From positions 1-9,742 of the forward strand of contig JAJPYK010000254.1 of NCBI GenBank assembly GCA_021205005.1: a stretch of DNA of 9,742 bases, written 5' to 3'. This document shows positions 7,007 to 9,742 of this stretch, piece by piece. Every line of letters begins with the position of its first letter. The first letter of the stretch is position 1. The stretch comes from Paraprevotella sp. (GTDB taxonomy: Bacteria > Bacteroidota > Bacteroidia > Bacteroidales > Bacteroidaceae). Made by a program: the position numbers and the translations under genes. The notes under the pieces are model-generated. The model was not told the origin of the DNA. It saw only the letters and a program-made list of their open reading frames with translations, and made no database searches.

Positions 7007-8443
7007 ATGATGCTGAAAAAGACAAAGATAGTCGCTTCCATTTCCGATCTGAGATGCGACGTGGATTTTATACGCGACCTTTTTAATGCCGGAATGAATG
7101 TCGTACGCATGAATACGGCACACGCCAGCCGCGAAGGCTTCGAAAAACTGATTCACAACGTGCGCGAAGTATCCAACCGCATCGGTATTTTAATGGATAC
7201 CAAAGGCCCTGAAGTGAGAACTACGAAAAATGCGGAGGAGACAACGCATTACAAAACCGGAGAGAAAGTAAGAATCATCGGCGACCCGAGCAAAGAATGC
7301 GTACGCGGATACATCTACGTAAGCTATCCGGACTTCGTAAAAGACCTGGCTATAGGCGCACGCATCCTGATCGACGAAGGAGATCTGGAACTGAAAGTGA
7401 CCGACAAGGACGAAGATACTTTATATTGCGAAGTATGCAACGACGCCACACTGGCCAGCCGTAAAAGCGTGAACGTGCCGGGCGTACGCATCAATCTGCC
7501 TTCGCTCACCGAGAAAGACCGCAACAACATTCTCTACGCCATCGAGAAGGATATTGAATTCATCGCCCACTCTTTCGTGCGCAACCGTCAGGACGTGCTC
7601 GACATCCGTGACATCTTAGACGCCCACGGCAGCGACATCAAAGTCATTGCCAAAATCGAAAATCAGGAAGGCGTGGACAATATCGACGAGATTCTGGAAG
7701 TGGCCGACGGCATCATGGTAGCTCGCGGCGATTTGGGCATCGAAGTGCCTCAAGAACGTATTCCAGGCATCCAGCGCGTCATGATAAAGAAATGTATTCT
7801 GGCCAAAAAACCGGTCATCGTCGCTACCCAGATGCTCCACTCGATGATCAACAACCCGAGACCTACACGTGCGGAAGTGACCGACATCGCCAACGCCATC
7901 TACTACCGTACCGACGCCCTGATGTTGAGCGGAGAGACGGCTTACGGCAAGTATCCGGTAGAAGCCGTACGCACGATGGCCACCATCGCCGCTCAGGCCG
8001 AAAAAGACAAACTCGAAGAGAACAACATACAAATACCGCTCACGCCCGAAAAGGTCGATGTGCCGTCGTTCCTAGCCAAATCGGCCGTACGCGCCACGAC
8101 CTTGATGCCTATCCGCGCCATCATCACAGACAGCTACAGCGGGCTTACCGCACGTTCCCTGGCCGCTTTCCGAGGGAAATATCCTGTTCTGGCCGTATGC
8201 TACAAAGAAAAAACCATGCGTCACCAGGCTTTGTCCTACGGCGTAGAAGCCATGTTCATGCCCGAAGAAGCCAACGGACAGGCCTACTACTTCGCCGCCT
8301 TACAGAAACGGCTTAAGGACGGTGCGTTGTCCGAGAACGAAATGGTGGCTTATCTCAGTGGAGGGAAAAAAGGAACGCGAACTTCATTCCTTGAGATCAA
8401 TATCGTAGGAGACGTACTGAAGAATGCGGTAGAATACGTATAG
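7007..8443 (+). CDS. pyk: pyruvate kinase
   Basis: This 478-residue protein has the normal length for a bacterial pyruvate kinase, which transfers the phosphoryl group of phosphoenolpyruvate to ADP in the last step of glycolysis. The barrel (A) domain includes TKIVASISD near the start, MDTKGPEVRT at 63-72, KIENQEG at 216-222 with catalytic Lys216, the metal and substrate segment IMVARGDLGIEVP (236-248), ATQMLHSMINNPRPTRAEVTDIANA (273-297) and ALMLSGETAYGKYPVEA (304-320). The B domain is about 72-165 and the C (allosteric) domain about 350-478. Glu69 after DTKGP is the residue usually seen in K+-dependent enzymes. However, the RLNFSHG loop of most family members reads RMNTAHA (34-40), so Ala38 replaces a Ser that helps bind K+. 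The start could also be the second ATG at 7010. It follows aroQ by 27 bases. Confidence 0.96.
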   Translation: MMLKKTKIVASISDLRCDVDFIRDLFNAGMNVVRMNTAHASREGFEKLIHNVREVSNRIGILMDTKGPEVRTTKNAEETTHYKTGEKVRIIGDPSKECVRGYIYVSYPDFVKDLAIGARILIDEGDLELKVTDKDEDTLYCEVCNDATLASRKSVNVPGVRINLPSLTEKDRNNILYAIEKDIEFIAHSFVRNRQDVLDIRDILDAHGSDIKVIAKIENQEGVDNIDEILEVADGIMVARGDLGIEVPQERIPGIQRVMIKKCILAKKPVIVATQMLHSMINNPRPTRAEVTDIANAIYYRTDALMLSGETAYGKYPVEAVRTMATIAAQAEKDKLEENNIQIPLTPEKVDVPSFLAKSAVRATTLMPIRAIITDSYSGLTARSLAAFRGKYPVLAVCYKEKTMRHQALSYGVEAMFMPEEANGQAYYFAALQKRLKDGALSENEMVAYLSGGKKGTRTSFLEINIVGDVLKNAVEYV

Positions 8444-8496
8444 CCCAACCGCACACGGTATCTCTGATTTCCTTTAACCGCAATTCCACAAAACGA

Positions 8497-9138
8497 ATGC
8501 AAGAAACAGATCGGATCGACGACTACATTCTCCAGCATATCGACCCTGAAAGCGATTACCTGAAAGCGCTCTATCGGGACACACATGTGAAACTGCTGCG
8601 CCCTCGGATGGCTTCCGGGCACCTGCAAGGCCGGTTACTGAAAATGCTTGTGAACATGATCCGTCCGCACAACGTCCTGGAAATCGGGACATACAGCGGT
8701 TATTCCGCACTCTGCATAGCCGAAGGACTGGGACCGGAAGGACGTCTTTACACCTTTGAAATCAATGACGAACAAGAGGACTTTACCCGACCGTGGATCG
8801 CGCACTCGCCTTATGCCTCACAAATCGAGTTCATCATCGGCGATGCTCTGCAACTTGTCCCGAAGATGGACCTTACGTTCGAACTCGCTTTTATGGACGG
8901 TGACAAACGACGTTATGTGGACTACTACGACATGATCTTCCCCCGCCTAAGTGCGGGAGGCTATATTTTAGCCGACAACACCCTATGGGACGGTCATGTG
9001 ATAGAACCCGAACGGCGACACGACGCCCAAACCCAAGGCATTATAGATTTTAACGACCGGATAGCCGAAGACCCTCGCGTGGAAAAAGTCATCCTGCCCC
9101 TGCGCGACGGTCTGACCCTGATCCGCAAAAAAGAATGA
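8497..9138 (+). CDS. O-methyltransferase, caffeoyl-CoA OMT-like (family 3)
   Basis: A 213-residue S-adenosylmethionine-dependent methyltransferase of the small, soluble, metal-dependent class. The SAM-binding motif I is NVLEIGTYSGYSALCIAEGL (59-78), followed by an acidic residue ending the second strand in YTFEIN (Glu88). The metal-binding set is visible as Asp134 in FMDGDKRRYVDYYD and Asp160-Asn161 in ILADNTLW. The N-terminal MASGHLQGRLL (38-48) matches the conserved substrate-side segment (usually SPxQG) of the family. Members methylate catechol-type hydroxyl groups, but bacterial substrates are mostly unknown and I cannot assign one. The ATG at 8497 follows a 53-base gap after pyk that holds no recognisable promoter or terminator, and rbfA begins 6 bases after the stop, so it is probably in the same transcript. 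Confidence 0.88.
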   Translation: MQETDRIDDYILQHIDPESDYLKALYRDTHVKLLRPRMASGHLQGRLLKMLVNMIRPHNVLEIGTYSGYSALCIAEGLGPEGRLYTFEINDEQEDFTRPWIAHSPYASQIEFIIGDALQLVPKMDLTFELAFMDGDKRRYVDYYDMIFPRLSAGGYILADNTLWDGHVIEPERRHDAQTQGIIDFNDRIAEDPRVEKVILPLRDGLTLIRKKE

Positions 9139-9144
9139 AAAGAT

Positions 9145-9480
9145 ATGGAAACGACAAGACAAAACAAAATAGCCCGACTGATACAGAAAGAGCTGAGTGA
9201 GATCTTCATGCTGCAAACCAAAGGCATGAAAGGCGTATTGATCTCCGTGAGTGCATGCCGCATCAGCCCCGACCTCAGCGTATGCCGCGTGTTCCTGAGC
9301 GTATTTCCCAGTGAACGAAACGAAGAAATCGTCAAGAACATCAACGACAACATGAAAGCCATACGCTATGACTTGGGCACACGGGTACGCTATCAGTTGC
9401 GCATCATTCCCGAACTGAAATTCTTCGTAGACGACTCTTTGGACTATATCGAAAACATCGACAAGCTGCTCAAGCAATGA
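9145..9480 (+). CDS. rbfA: ribosome-binding factor A
   Basis: This 111-residue protein matches the usual RbfA size of 110-130 residues and its single KH-like fold. Recognisable segments are the N-terminal helix TTRQNKIARLIQKELSEIF, the strand pair VLISVSACRISPDLSVCRVF (typical form VTVTxVxxSPDLxxAxVYVS) and the C-terminal RIIPELKFFVDDSLDYIENI. RbfA binds the 30S subunit near helix 1 of 16S rRNA, helps its final maturation and is needed for growth in the cold. Two cysteines (SACR, SVCR) sit in the central strands. The downstream permease gene starts inside its stop codon (ATGA), so the two are translationally coupled. Confidence 0.95.
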   Translation: METTRQNKIARLIQKELSEIFMLQTKGMKGVLISVSACRISPDLSVCRVFLSVFPSERNEEIVKNINDNMKAIRYDLGTRVRYQLRIIPELKFFVDDSLDYIENIDKLLKQ

Positions 9481-9742
9481 ATTTCCCGTTCTACATCGCC
9501 CGACGCTACTTATTTTCCAAGAAATCGCATCATGCCATCAACATCATCTCTGCGATTTCGGTCTGCGGTGTAGCCTTGGCTACGATGGCACTGGTCTGCA
9601 CCTTGTCCGGATTCAACGGATTCCGTGACCTAGTAGCCTCGTTCTTTACCGCGATCGACCCGCAACTGAAGGTAGCGCCCGTACAAGGTAAAACCGTAGC
9701 TGCCGACGATCCAGTCATGACTCGCCTGAAGGCTTATCCAGA
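9477..9742 (+). CDS. LolC/LolE-type ABC transporter permease (N-terminal part only)
   Basis: Partial gene: 88 codons before the right edge. The ATG at 9477 overlaps the rbfA stop as ATGA. The protein begins MNFPFYIARRYLFSKKSHHA, followed by a membrane segment around residues 22-45 (INIISAISVCGVALATMALV) and SGFNGFRDL, then the start of a large periplasmic domain with IDPQLKVAPVQGK. The pattern of an ARRYL/SKK start, an I-N-x-I-S-x-I-S-x-x-G-V helix and L-S-x-F-N-G-F is typical of LolC/LolE family permeases of the FtsX/MacB type. These use an ATPase partner (LolD) to extract lipoproteins from the inner membrane for transfer to the outer membrane. LolC versus LolE cannot be decided from this fragment. 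No stop is reached in the window. Confidence 0.88.
   Translation, partial: MNFPFYIARRYLFSKKSHHAINIISAISVCGVALATMALVCTLSGFNGFRDLVASFFTAIDPQLKVAPVQGKTVAADDPVMTRLKAYP

Noticed and set aside
7616..8316. Long open frames overlapping pyruvate kinase in other frames (7616-8032 minus, 7792-8316 plus)
   Set aside because: Both lie within the conserved pyruvate kinase coding region and have composition typical of shifted frames (rich in Arg/His or in Phe/Val/Asp).

Overview
The window looks like a chromosomal segment from a member of the Bacteroidales (Bacteroidetes). Reasons: upstream of several genes there are matches to the Bacteroidetes -7 promoter element TAnnTTTG with no Shine-Dalgarno sequence; there are DUF4369/thioredoxin-like and OmpA-TPR lipoproteins of a Bacteroidetes kind; and the gene contents and order (xerD, aroQ, pyruvate kinase, O-methyltransferase, rbfA, LolC/E permease) fit that group. 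I cannot name the genus from sequence alone. Gene density is high, with no gene-free stretch over 300 bases. I see no rRNA, tRNA, CRISPR array, insertion sequence or prophage.

Left part (1-1192): the 5' end of a Bcr/CflA-type MFS drug exporter runs off the left edge on the minus strand. It is divergent from an AraC-family regulator on the plus strand. The 143-base gap between them carries mirrored promoter-like elements and short repeats that could be operators, so the regulator probably controls the exporter.

Middle minus-strand block (1156-5417): reading in the direction of transcription, an OmpA-like/TPR lipoprotein, a thioredoxin-fold DUF4369-type lipoprotein that lacks both catalytic cysteines, and a comM/yifB AAA+ ATPase gene. 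They are spaced by 16 and 7 bases and are probably one operon. comM is interrupted by a single in-frame TAA between sensor 1 and the C-terminal domain, while its total length and frame are otherwise intact. Its last 37 bases overlap the 3' end of araC tail to tail.

Right part (5532-9742): xerD (minus) is divergent from a plus-strand cluster aroQ, pyk, O-methyltransferase, rbfA and a LolC/E-type permease that runs off the right edge. The xerD and aroQ promoters appear to lie face to face, each inside the other's 5' leader. The plus cluster is tightly packed, ending in a 4-base ATGA overlap between rbfA and the permease gene, so shikimate-pathway, glycolytic, methyl-transfer, ribosome-maturation and lipoprotein-sorting functions are probably co-transcribed.

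Most of the window is ordinary housekeeping sequence, and I found no convincing new multi-gene system. The best leads are the comM nonsense codon, the cysteine-less thioredoxin-like lipoprotein paired with the OmpA-TPR lipoprotein, and the interlocked xerD/aroQ promoters.
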